From contig JAPDOI010000211.1 of the NCBI GenBank assembly GCA_029168955.1, forward strand, positions 930,001 through 994,000: a stretch of 64,000 nt of DNA, written 5' to 3'. Positions 44,596 to 56,128 of this stretch are shown here, piece by piece (position 1 is the stretch's first letter; the number at the start of each line of letters is the position of its first letter). The translations under genes and the position numbers were made by a program. The notes beneath the pieces are model-generated. The model saw only the letters and a list, made by a program, of their open reading frames with translations. It had not been told where the DNA came from and did no database searches. The DNA is from Aplectana chamaeleonis (Eukaryota > Nematoda > Chromadorea > Rhabditida > Cosmocercidae).

Positions 44596-45896
44596 TCAAG
44601 GTAGATCTTCCTGCGTCGGATATTGATATGGTAAGTTATTGAACTTTTGGCATTGAACGCATCGTCGAATCATCCGCGATACCTGAGCACGGAGTTGCGG
44701 AATCCAAAATTGTTGCCGGACCAGAGCGACTGTATGGTTTAAACCAGGATGTCCTCTTCTGTGGAAATCCTGAATGACGATTTCTGCCAATAAGGTTTTC
44801 TGCAAGATGAAAATGGGGTTTTTGGCATCTTCCTTTATCTGCGCTCGTCCTAGGCGACCATAGCAACGCAATATTCCCTTCGAATCTTGGCGGATATTTA
44901 GAAACTGCATTGACTTGATGATGTTGTCCGTAACCCTTGTTTTTGATGATTGCGTACCAGGACTCGTCCAGCTGTCTCCACTTCCTCACCAGTCAAAAAC
45001 TTGGCTAAGTTGGTTGGCTTCGGCAGTTGGGTTAGTGAAAGAGTCATACGTCCTTTACTATTGATACTCGCTACTGTAGCTCGTATGAATCGCAGAGCAA
45101 ACGCCATAACTCTTTTTGCCTGAGTGAAGGTCCGTACACTTCCTTTCTTTATGAGTTCCGAAGTTTCCTCAGTGATTGGCGATTTGGGTATAGTCCCTAC
45201 AGAAACAGGATCAGAAAAGGATATATTATTGACCTCTTCGCCCTGATCATCAGTAGGAGCTTCGAATATGCCTTGCGTTGGCCACTTTAGCATGCTGCGC
45301 TGGAGAAATTCCGGACCTGTCCACCAGAAGTGCACAGTCAGTTCTTCTTTTGTTATTCCTCTCGTGCCGCAGTCTGCCGGATTCATAGCGGACGCGATGT
45401 ATCCAAATTTGACGTAGAATTTCTGGTTGCGCAAGTGATCCGTGATTCTCCTGATTTCCACTAGGCGGTTGTAGACAAATGGTCCAACTTCTCGTTCTGG
45501 CTTATAGCGGAGCCAATGGAGAACGATTTCCGAATCTGAGAAAACATACACACCTTGAATGTGGAGGACTGATCTCAGTTGTGAAACTATAGAATTCGAC
45601 AATCTCATCGCTAAAGTCAAAGCGTTTAGCTCGAGCTTGGGTTTTGTAGTTTTTCCCCGGAGTGAAGGAAGCTTGGATTTTGCCATTAGAAGACTTGATG
45701 ATGCTGATTCGTTGAGGTGCAAGTATGTGCACGCCGTCATACCACTCATACTGGCATCAGCAAATGACACGAGGATGACCTCACTTGCTCGTGTTGACAG
45801 GCTTCTTGGAACGTTCTTCTGAAAACCGTTCATGCTACGTTTGATCTCTTGCCATTCGTCGATCTTGCTGAGGGAGTAACGGGTCGTCCCATCCAC
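44596..45896 (-). pseudogene. BEL RNase H and integrase zinc-binding region
   Basis: 44898-45896 has VSFADASMSGMTACTY and YVFSDSEIVLHWL, the acidic RNase H positions, then NPADCGTRG. 44596-44910 in a shifted frame has HRRGHPGLNHTVALVRQQFW and RRCVQCQK, the HHCC zinc site of the integrase N-terminus. The frame break is near 44905. Confidence 0.82.
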
Positions 45897-47987
45897 ATTG
45901 ATCCTTCCACAGGCTTTGTAGGAAAGTTTTGGAGCGATGAAGCAGAGGCACTAACCATCCTAAGGGGTCGTAGACTGCCGCTATTGAACTGGTCACTTTC
46001 CGTTTTGTGACGGGGGAATAATCCGGAAATGAGCAAGATACTCGAAGTTGATCTTCCTGTATATTCCATTGGAGACCTAACACTTTCTGCTCTTTGCCCT
46101 GGGCCCGATCGCATTCCGTTATTGCATTGACAATATTGACATTGTTTGATGTAAATTCCCTCAAGTTCATGTTCAGATCAGAGAAAATTTGTTTCGCCTG
46201 ATGGGAGGAAGTCAATACATTCCTTCTCCGAATCTGCAGTGAACACAAGATTGTCGACGTAAAGATTGTCTTTCATCTCCTTAGCTAGAGATTGGTCCTC
46301 ATTTACGTCAAGGTGATAGTGTAGTGTACCTGCCAATAAGAATGGTGATGACTTGATCCCAAAAGTTACTCGAGTGAATCGGAGCGTCTGAATATTGTCT
46401 TGGCTTGGAGGTTTCTTGTGGTCGCGAATCCACAGGAATCGAGTTGCGTCTCTGTCTTTCTCGTGTAGACGTATTTGCAGGAATGCCTTCTCCACATCAG
46501 CTATTAGAGCTATTCTTCCTATTCAGAAATCGCAAGAGCAATCCGTATAAAGATGGGAGTATCACTGGACCTCTATGCAACACGTCGTTCAGGGAGGGAC
46601 TCCCTCTGTAGTGCGCCGAGGCATCGAAGACTATTCGAAGCTTGGTCGTTGCCTTATGAGGTGTTATTACAGCTTGATGTGGGATATAGTGAACTTGCGT
46701 TCCTGTTATTGAGCTATTGACATCTACCATTTCTACGATGTCCTTGCTGAGCTGTTCCTTGAAAACGTTATTGTATTCATCAAGAAGATTGTCGTCTTTT
46801 TTCAATGAAGACCATACATTGACCAAGCGTTTGTAGGCTAGCGTTTTGTTGTCTGGAAGCGGCGGAAAATGATCTCTCCAAGGAAGGCGGACGTAATAGC
46901 CATCTTCCCTGTGCTCGAGTGAGTTATTGAATTCTTCCCACACCTTTTTATCCATAGCAGCTTGTGCTTCTTTCTGTGATCCCATGAATTCTTCAGCACC
47001 TGCCGCATCCATAGCCCAATATTTTTCCCACTGGTCATGTTCCTCTTTTGATACAACAGCATTGACGGATGTGATTGTTGAAACATGAAAGTCCATTGTC
47101 CAACAATCCTCCCATCTATCCGCGTCCTGATCGTTTTCAGTTACTTGAAGAGCCTGAGGGATCGATTTGATTTTACCTGAGGTGATAAAGCCGAGTTTTG
47201 TAGGAAGGAGGGTTAGCCCAGAAGGCAACGGAATAGGAGGTGAATCCGTTCTTACCATGGACCAAAGCTGGTCGCATCCGAGAAGAATGGATGGCTTGAT
47301 GACTCTTCTGTCGGTATTAATTTGTAGTGGAAGGTTGAGCGCCCGAATATGGGCCATGTCCGTCTCCGGTATGGCCGGTGAGGAGAAAGCTTTGGTAAGC
47401 ACGTCGTGAGTGAATAATTCCAAAGAGTGAGGAATCCCGTCCACATCCCATACCTCCACCCGAACAAGGTTACTTCTGGTTTCCAGGGCTTCTGTTCTCT
47501 CGAAAGTGTGAAGTCGCATTTTTTGTTCCCTCAGAATTGGAAGCTTGAGAGCCGCAGCGAGGTTGCTGTCCACAAAAGAGAGTTCTGACCCACTATCCAA
47601 TAGAACGTCTATTTTTTGCCGAGTCTGTGATTGAGGACTAAACACAGTGATCGTTCCCGTAGGCAGGAAGGGGCGGTTGCTGAAGCGAGTATTGAGGACC
47701 ACTGGAGGAGCCAAGATGAGTGTTTCACTCGAAATTCCGTTATTCACTGATTGCTCCGCCTGGATAGGATTGACCAGTTGATTTCGCTGCCCCGCTGATG
47801 GAGCTTTTGAATGATTCTTCTGCTGCCTGTTCGGGACTGCTTCCCTCTCCTGTTTGTGCGATGTTGACGTAGGATGATCATTCTGCTTCTGGCGATAACA
47901 GCAAGAGGTGTGATGTGCACCTTTGCAATTGAAACACGGGCGGTTTTTGCATTCGACCGTCTTGTGTATGTGAGATGCGCAAATCAA
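45835..47987 (-). pseudogene. BEL protease and reverse transcriptase
   Basis: 46497-47987 (496 codons) starts in cysteine-rich knuckles (CKNRPCFNCKGAHHTSC), then VLLDSGSELSFVDS is the aspartic protease site (DSG type, usual in BEL), and TTKLRIVFDASA is the first conserved RT block. 46178-46495 continues with MEKAFLQIRL and YVDNLVF, the RT catalytic box in its BEL form. 45835-46248 adds the connection region (YDPLGWLVPL). Frame changes lie near 46497 and 46210. Confidence 0.85.
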
Positions 47988-49181
47988 GCACAGGTGATTT
48001 TGCCGTAAATACTGCGACCTTTCTTGTGGAGTTGTGTACTTTGTACACGAAAAGAACGATGATTACCCCTGCAATACATGCAAAAAGGTGTCGATTTATC
48101 GATAAGATTTGCTGGAAACCGACGATTGGAGTGGTTTGCTGAGGTGAACTGGGGTTTTCCCAAATACAATGCGCACATTTCTTCAGTTGATAGTATCTCA
48201 TCCAGATATTGAAGAACGCCATGCATTGATAATTCGCTTCCAGGGGAAGCTCCTTGTTTTTGGTGATGACTTTCCCTAGACGTAATCGAAGGAAATTTCG
48301 ATAGAACTTTCTTGATGATCCAGGCGCTATTGACCTGCTCTCCTTTTTCAGTGAGCTGCGCGATGATCACTTGAAGTCGTTCGAGTAGAGACCGCTGATC
48401 TTTTATTGAATGGGTTTGCAATGTGCATTCATCAAGTCGTTCGATCAGCTGAGTGATGAGGACCTCTTTGTTGTCGTATTTGTCCTGAAGAAACTTGATC
48501 GCTTTGACATAGTTGTCCTTGGTGACTTGGAATTTCCTATTGACGCGCGTGCTTCCCCCTTCAGAGCTGACAGCAAGTAGTTGAATTTGTACATTTCCGG
48601 CAGCTGTTGTGAGTGGATGTTATTATCGAATAACTCCCAAAAATTGCTCCACTCCCAGACATTTCCACTGAATGTAGGCACTGGCAAGCTTGGGAGTTCA
48701 ACAGTTCTTGGACAAAGCTGAACTGTCGACGGTGAACCGTTGTCGATCGACTGGTGCGGTAGAGAAGTTGAGGATATTGATCCTATTGAATTTGCCTGAA
48801 TACATGAGTTCAGGGCGCGAAACCGAGCTTGTAGAAGTATGACGTAATCGAACGCCGTTGAAAGAGATTTTTCTGCTTGACCGTAGTAATTGTCGATTTC
48901 TTCTTTTTCCTTCTCACCGGCCTCGACGTACTCGTCGACAGCTGTGGTGAAATCCGAAAGAGTCGTTTCGACTTTAGGAATTGGCGGACTCAATAGCACT
49001 GATACCTTCTTCCAATTGCTGGAGCATTTGCTCGAGCCGCTTGTAGAGGAGCATTGAAGTCAACTGGGATGCTTTCCAATTTCTCTTTCTTTAGTTTGGA
49101 AACTATGGAGTCTAGTTTATTGCAGTATAGGGTCAAGAGACGCTTCTGCGTCACTTTCTGAGCAGACATTGACAATTGAGA
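47984..49181 (-). pseudogene. BEL gag
   Basis: Three frames follow one another on the minus strand: 48990-49175 (N-terminal, starting MSMSAQKVTQKRLL), 48445-48999 and 47984-48421, so the ORF is broken near 48990 and near 48430-48540. The first part is Lys/Glu-rich and helical. LPVPTFSGNVWEWSNFWELF is the characteristic DUF1759-like segment of BEL gag proteins, and YLLSALKGEA follows. Gag packages the element RNA into particles. Confidence 0.8.
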
Positions 49182-49199
49182 ATATTGAAGTATTGAAAA

Positions 49200-50050
49200 A
49201 TTGATACTAAAGGAGAAATATTGAAACTTGAAGAAAACAGGAAGACGAAACGTGGAACTAACCCAGGTACGAAGAGACTGGCCGATGCACCAGAAATTTT
49301 TTGTGGTGCTGCTGAAGCTCGCCCTCAGTGTTCCAAGAAAACACTGGCCACGCGGTATTGAGGTATTGAAGGCAATGCGGTTATTGACCTCAAATAGATG
49401 AAATATGGTTTATTGAAAATACTATTGATGCATTACTATTGGCGCGGTATTGATCACGCGGTGGAACTAACTTCGGCTGCAGAAGATGGAGCTTGAGCTA
49501 TTGAAACTGACGGCAGGAGCGAGGCGAGAATTGGAGACGTCGCCTAAAGAACAGAAGAATATATTGACAGTGTAGCAGACCGAATAGAAGAGATAACTGA
49601 CGTTAGTTGAGCAGAACTTGACGCCAGCGATTGAAGTGTGCAGGATGACAGCTCGCACACTGGAATGAAGGAATTTATTGATATATTGAATAGGGAGGGG
49701 AAAACAGAAGGGTGATTTGAATACTAACCCTTGAACGTCGCGAGGAAGCTGAATGAATGAACGAGTCACCATCACCGCTTCTTATACCGTCTCGTTTGCT
49801 CCGCGGGGGTGAAAAAAGTGGAAAAACATCGGCGCTGATCAGCCACCAGATAAGTGCAAGAAAGCTATTCCTATGACTAACTCGTAGCAGAAACAGTGAA
49901 TAAATGTATTTACAAAGTAGCCCATGGCTACAAAGTCCACTGCCTTGTTCAGTTATGCGGCAACGAGTGAGGCTACTTCTCCTTGGATTGTCTACTCTTC
50001 TTGTCGAAACGAGGGCGCAGCTGTTCTCCAATCTTTATACCTACTAGTCA
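49200..50050 (-). other. BEL leader and candidate 5' LTR, rich in ATTGA words
   Basis: No coding frame is supported. TATTGA/ATTGAA words are strikingly frequent at 49310-49690, as they also are in other parts of this element. The exact LTR end and primer binding site could not be fixed. Confidence 0.4.
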
Positions 50051-50298
50051 TTCATTAGTGTCTTGACTTTCACTGGAGTTGGTTTTGCTTTTGTTTAGAG
50101 ATAATGAAGATGGATAGTTTATTGTCTTTGCTGATTACAATTTCCGCATTTCACATTCCTAATGTCCTTGGTTCCTGAAATAGTTTGAAAACAGCGCCTA
50201 GTATCTGCTGATATTTTTGAATCTGCCGAATAGAAACAGATTTCACTGCAGTTGAAAGCGCGAAGGTGTCGCAAATACTGTTGTACTATAGTGCGTAT
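50051..50298. other. No gene supported
   Basis: A short stretch between the BEL element and TIR element copy B. Only a 63-codon ORF without motifs. Confidence 0.5.
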
Positions 50299-52592
50299 TA
50301 TACATTCCATCCGACAGAGTCGGTTTTGGATATCCGAGTCGGATAATCCGATCGGATAACTATGCGAAATCCGATCCTACGTCAAAATGGCGATTTCGGA
50401 TTGACCCAAAATTCGATCAGACGAAGAGACACGATATCCGAAATATCCGATATCCGGAAAACTGAAATTCGAAGGATCCGACCAGAAAACCGGATAATCT
50501 GATAGAAAAACGGTTAAAAATGGATAATCGATAGGATAGGAATCGGATGAAAGTCGGATAATTTCGGAAGAAAATCGGATAATTTCGGATGAAAATCAGA
50601 TAATTCCGCATAAAACCAGATAAATCTGCGCTAATTTTACTCAATTCAACAACCGCGCCCTAAAGGTAATTCCCGACCCACTGCCCACAATTTGTGCCTT
50701 ATTCGAAATTTGCAATTAATCTCCGCCGACGTGCACGACGCAAATGACGATTATGTGCGCCTGTGATTTAAGCGCGCACATGTATATTGACGCATTATCG
50801 GCGCCAAAATTTAATTTTCGAAATCCACAAGATTCTTTCGTCTACTATTCTTCTTCTCAGCCATGAGAGAGCATTTCATCAAAGGCGCAGAAAGTTGGCA
50901 ACCTCACACGGCTTGTACCATAAATCTTGAGCAGACAGGGTTGTAGGTCTAAACGGACATGAAAATTTATGCAATGAATCATGTCCAACACGTTGACAAT
51001 CAGGACATTTATCGGGGCTGACTGGTCAATCCTATGAGCTTAGGCCTTGACGTAGGTAGAATGATCGCATCGAAGACCTGCTAGGATGGTTCGAGCACGC
51101 CTGGGCAGGTCAGCTTCACTATCAAAGACTCGTGGAGGCACACCGCAATACATGGGATTGAGCTGAGCAGCAGACAAATATTTTGTCATGAAACGTGTGT
51201 GCTCAGCCTTCGGCAGTCCTCTACGCGAGAGCTCGAAGGTTCCAAAACATAAAGTACCATGGCTCTATACGTTGTGCGCAGAACTTCCTTTGTGCTGCCC
51301 CAGGCAGTGCCAGCAAGGGCACGCAGAATGTTGTTGCGTGAATTGGCTGCAGCAGCACTTATGCGTACGTGTGTTCTCGTGGAAACGTAGAGAGGGATCC
51401 AGGAAGGATGTTTTACACTTGTGCGTGAACTTCTCAAAATCAAAGTCTTCAATTCAGTGGCGGAGAACCGGGATGTGTCATCCTTCGTCACGATTCTATA
51501 AGCACTCGTACCGCCGCGGTCTTGGGTAGTCGTATATCTGTCAAATAATCCCACATAGAAAAGTAACTCTGTATAGAGTATCAAACCTCTGGGTCAATTA
51601 CTATTCGCATTTTGGAAGGGGAAGGAAATTCTGGGTGTTGTGAAGTTAACGGAGGGTGAAACATCGAGTAATGACGTCACCGCAGCCTGGCGGAACCCCG
51701 TTCTCGGGCAACCCCTTTGTCGCCCTATCATGGGTTATATCTCCGCTTTTCCGGACGCGAGCAAGAAAAAAAAGCGGCCGAAATAAATCCTGGAGCCTGT
51801 GCTCGTGCCTTTCTATGTTTCGTGCTGTGGACGGCCAGAGCATTTTGCTTACGCCTCATTTTGATTACCTCGAGAGGCTTCTGGTTTCCGCTGTCGGAAT
51901 TCCAGGGTGAGCAGCGGCCCCAAACATATAATTGCCCAGGATTGGCTGCGCTTCATTACTTTCCAAACGTCAGACCTCGAAAATTTCTCTGTACCAACAT
52001 TCAGTCCCCGAGAAGTATGAGCGCAGTGAGGTCGAACCCGATTAGGACGAAGCTGACTCGGATAGTGACGGATCTACTTTTGGAGGGGAGATGTGTCGGA
52101 AGACGACACGGAAATAGTAGTCTGAACGCGTGTCTTCAAATGCGCTGTACGATTAAAACAACCATATCAGTCGATGATCTCCAAATATGTCCTGTTTTAT
52201 GGTCACCACGATAGTTTGTCGTATTTGTTTTCCAATCGCAAGGTTTGCTGGTACCGGTTCAACTGCTCATGTCAACTGTTGCTTTAAAATTTCCCAAAAC
52301 TGGTGATCTGTTTGTTTCTACGAATACTATATGAAGATTAAATTTGCTTTAGAATGGTATTTGCTTGAATACACGGAGTTCAATCTTCGGAACGACTGAA
52401 AATTTTTCTCATCAGTTTTTTCATCCGAATTATACGGCGTATCCGATTTTATCCGATCGGACTATCGTTTTGGATAGGATCCGTAATCCGAAATTCTCGT
52501 TTGGGCCAGTGTCCGTTTTACCTGATGAGTCGCTTTGCAAAATGGGCAATATCTGAAAATCCGATCCGACGCGATTTTGGCCATCGGATGGA
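50299..52592. mobile_element. 2.3-kb TIR element, copy B, inverted relative to copy A
   Basis: Left terminus TATACATTCCATCCGA, right terminus TCGGATGGAATGTATG. Flanks TGCGTAT on both sides form a perfect 7-bp duplication (GTGCGTAT / ATGCGTAT if 8 bp). CGGATAAT arrays lie inside each end (50320-50640 and 52430-52580). The LINE RT remnant is here on the minus strand at about 50870-51530 (NNILRALAGTAWG). It lacks the 134-bp MITE and the poly(A) run of copy A. Confidence 0.78.
50870..51530 (-). pseudogene. LINE reverse transcriptase 3' fragment (copy B)
   Basis: Minus-strand reading gives STRTHVRISAAAANSRN, NNILRALAGTAWG and TTYRAMVLYVLEP, the same thumb segment as in copy A and in cases better preserved. 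Downstream, ILAGLRC and a degenerate terminal Cys/His motif follow. It shares its edges with copy A, so the fragment was inside the TIR element before the element was copied. Confidence 0.7.
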
Positions 52593-52728
52593 ATGTATGA
52601 TGCGTATGAAGAAGGAAAGCCTTGTTTGGATTCAGATACTCCCATTGACCTGGGCGAAGACAACGTTGTCAGAGCGATGTTATAACAAGGTCTCAGAATC
52701 TATAAAAAGAAGAGGGTTACTTGTGTTT

Positions 52729-53219
52729 TAAGGGCAGTGTTCACGATAATCTTCGGTTCTGAGATTAATAGCTAAACCGATTGTTTGGCCCCCGGGTAGA
52801 ACAAAAATGACGAAGGAATCGAGAAAAATGCACCAGAAGGTCACGAAATCCTTTACTCTCACCTCACCTCTTTACTCTCACAGGAACTGTTCGTTGTGAC
52901 AATGAAATCATTTGTAGGCCCGTCATTCACAATTATTTGCTTGCTGTTGCTCCGTTCTTTTCTTTGGACCCTAACTAGTACTATTTTGCCTGTAATATTC
53001 TTCCATTTCCGACTGACCCAATTTTTCAGCGGTGACAACCACCGTGAACATGTTCATACAACTGGACAACTAGTCCAGGCCAGAGATTAATGTCACTAAA
53101 ATATGACGTTTTAGTGCGTTTCTCGCCGTTTCTTCGTAATTTCTGTAACACTCGATGACCAACGCTTTGTTTTGAGTGGAAAACTCGGGAACGAAAATCA
53201 TCGTGAACACTGCCTTTAA
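52729..53219. mobile_element. MITE with a conserved exon-like segment
   Basis: Left TTAAGGGCAGTGTTCACGAT, right ATCGTGAACACTGCCTTTAA, 491 bp. The right part is the same as 1430-1583. Inside, 52935-53090 (GACCCTAACTAGTACTATTT; TTTTTCAGCGGTGACAACC) is similar to the minus strand at about 56780-56930. An AG after a pyrimidine tract precedes the similar block in both. Confidence 0.75.
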
Positions 53220-54873
53220 GGAATATTTCTGTTTTGACCTCTGATAAAAAAGCCTCCGTAGTTGAGGCGCTGCAGGAAGAAAGGAACAGCGGTCATAGGT
53301 TGTATTTCAGCGTTGAAATACACATAACTTGATGATGGCGAATGCGTGATTTAGTATATTTATATCCGTTGCCGGAGAACTGGTCCGCGCCTGTCTTTTC
53401 ACCCACTGAAAATTTCGCTCCAACACGGGGTTTCCTTCCCCTTCCAAAATCGTTAGGGTAAAAGGGCCTCAGAAGTGGATCTTTATCATTGAGTTTGATT
53501 TCCAATCTGAGCTTAACCTTGGGTATCAGAACATGGTAAATGGCGGCGCGGACCAGTTCTCACGTAATCATTTATATCTAGTTTTATTTGATACGGAAAG
53601 ATACGAAGCATTCAAGTTACAATGAGCTTCATCATCTTGGCAGACATGGGACGCAGCTTCACGTTGAGCACACAAGAAGTGGTGACGTTGCCCAAATCTT
53701 CACAACTTCAGGGAATTCAGAGTTGGTATGCTTTCGCGCTTAGGATACCGAGCGACGTGAGGGTGAAGTAGACACTCTGCAATGAGGTGAACGATATTAG
53801 ATCCTTAAAAGCTAGAAAGCTATTATCATCTAATATTTCAACTCATATCTAAATAACTGAAACGTCATAGCTCCACTTAATCACGTATCTACTGTTGATG
53901 CTGGTAGATGCGATGTGAGTGCTTTGTTTCGGTATGGGGTTGAAGCTAAGGGGTTTTCAGGATTGAAGTTGCCATGTTACTCGCAGCGAGCAGTAGCGCT
54001 AGAGGATGGGATACTGATCCGGCGTCTGCGGCGACCAGCGCAACGCGAGGGTCGAGGGTTATTTCTACTGCGGAGGTGCTGGGGCGATAGTAAACAAGAC
54101 TTATGAGGAATCAATCCGAAAAAGCTTGCCTGTGTCATTTTATGTCTATATTCACCACGGCCACCGCGTAGGAAGTCTTGCACTCAACCCACAACAGGTG
54201 CTACTGGCTTCACATAGAGGTTGAAATTAGGCATATGAGCAACAAACCAATGAGCCTACGTCGCTAATAGAGATTCAATAGAAATTATTTCAGTTGCACC
54301 GTCTCACATTCCGAACTAGCTTTCCCATAATCCCAAGTGGATCTTGATCGATAACAATCACATCACGATTTTGCTGAAGATCCTTGATTTCTGGCTTCAG
54401 CGTTCGTAGGTCTTTCGACATTTTAAGTAGTGCCAATCACATTGACCAAACACGCGTTTTGCATTTAGATTCTTTTAGGAAACCGCTTATATAAATATTG
54501 CTGCTGAAACTAACCAAAGCGTCATGTGTACGGCAGCCTGATCAGCGCTTACAGTTTTCTGGGCAGCAACAAGCGGAAAACCCGTCGGCGGAGAATCTCC
54601 CACGAAAATCAGAACACTTCGACTACGGTACTTCATCATGGTCATTCCATCCACCAGGCTGTTGCGCTGCTGCGAGCACATCTCGATTTGCGTCCACATA
54701 GCGGATGATGCTGGAGATTAAGTCCCACGAACCGGTGCCGTCATGGAAGATGCTGCGCGAGTTGCGCGCTTGTCTCACGGCAGAATAGTTTATCTGCAAA
54801 TAGTTTACTTTAGAATGAGGAATTTAAAGATGGAACTATAAGCGCTTACCTGGTCTTTCATACCCGCAATATA

Positions 54874-56128
54874 CCATGTCGTCCAATAATTCCTGTCCGA
54901 AAATTTTCAAAATTCTATAATTTTCCTTAGAAGTATTATAATATCACGCAAGTGTAAGAACCTTCTAAAAGGTTCTCCAAAGTTCTACGCTAGGGGTATA
55001 TAAGGCGCAGTCGCCGCGTCTAGCTATCAGTACAAGCTAAAATGGATCAAGGTGGAATTCGTACGTTCGTGTACTACGAGTGGCTGCTGGGCAACGACAC
55101 GGGCACCGCGGTCGCCAACATCTGCAGAGCGTGCGAGGAGGATGCAGTGTCCCAACGCACAGTCAGCCGCTAGTTCAATCGTTTCGAGAGCGGCGACACG
55201 AGCCTCCGAGGACAGGGAGCAAAGCGGGAGGCCTTCTACGGTGGATGATGACGAAGTCCGTCACTGTATCAAGGAGAAGCCGGGAGCCACCACCCGTGAA
55301 TTGGCGACGACGCTCGGCTGCAGCAAGTCCACCATCCACAATCGACTTAACTTACTCGGCTACCACAGAGTTCTGGCCCGTTGGATCCCCCACCGTCTGA
55401 CGGACGCCAACAAGCAGAGCCGCGTGGCCGTCTGCCAGTCCCTTCTCCTTCGTCCGCATCGCAAGGGGTTTCTCGAGAACCTGGTCACTGGGGATGAGAG
55501 CGGGGGCCTCTACGACAACGTCGCCCGCCGTGCCGTCTTGATCCCGCGCGGATAAGACCTCCGACGACGCTGAAAGCCGACCTGCACCCGCTGAAGATCA
55601 TGCTCTGCTGCTGGTGGGACACCAAGGGCATGCTGTACTTCGAGCTGCTCCCGCTAGGTCAGGACGGCCACCGCCTCCATCTACACCGATCAGCTCGAGA
55701 AACTAGCCGCCGCCGTCCGAGAAAAGCGTCCCCGACCGGCCTCGGTCCACCTGCTGCACGACAACGAGCGCCCTCAGATGGCGAAGGAGACCCAGCAGAT
55801 GTTGGCGACGCTCGGCTGGGAGACGGTTGCCCATCCGCCGTATTCCCCGGACCTCGTCCCCTCCGACTACCACTTGGTCCGCCCGCTGAAGCACCATTTG
55901 GCCGGCAGAAAATTCACCAACTACGACAACCTCAAATCCGACATCGCGGACTTCTTCGAGTCGCAGCCCCTGGAGTTCTGGGCGAAGGCCATCGGCGACC
56001 TGCCCAATCGATGGGCCACTGTTGTGGATAACTGTGGTGGTTATATTGTTGATTAGACTTGTTTTTCATGAAAGTTGAAAAAATAAAAAATGGTGAAATT
56101 TTCGGACAAGAATTATTGGACAACCTGG
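54874..56128 (+). mobile_element. mariner transposon, 1255 bp
   Basis: Ends CCATGTCGTCCAATAATTCC on the left and GAATTATTGGACAACCTGG on the right, inverted for about 32 bp, with TA on both sides (54872-54873 and 56129-56130). It carries one transposase ORF on the plus strand and sits in the coding sequence of the GH27 gene, opposite in direction. Confidence 0.92.
55042..56056 (+). pseudogene. mariner transposase, D,D34D type, broken
   Basis: Starts MDQGGIRTFVYYEWLLGNDT, with an in-frame TAG at 55171 and frame changes near 55200 and 55500-55700. Helix-turn-helix region: KEKPGATTRELATTLGCSKS. Catalytic parts: VTGDES (first Asp), HLLHDNERPQ (second) and PPYSPDLVPSDYHL (third), 34 residues between the last two, as in mariners. 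Ends YIVD then TAG at 56054. It would cut and paste the element at TA sites; this copy cannot do so. GC content is higher than its surroundings, as often for young mariners. Confidence 0.9.

Larger units (their letters stand above)
41159..50050 (-). mobile_element. BEL/Pao retroelement with an envelope-like region (semotivirus type)
   Basis: Minus-strand order: leader/LTR side (49200-50050), gag, zinc knuckle, protease, RT, RNase H, integrase, then an envelope-like block. This is the layout of nematode BEL/Pao elements that carry env, such as Tas and Cer7. A candidate 5' LTR start is TGACTAGTAGGTATAAAG near 50050, with a TATA-like box. No second copy of that word is seen at the 3' side, so the 3' LTR is missing. 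Frames are interrupted at several points, so the copy is defective. Confidence 0.85.
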
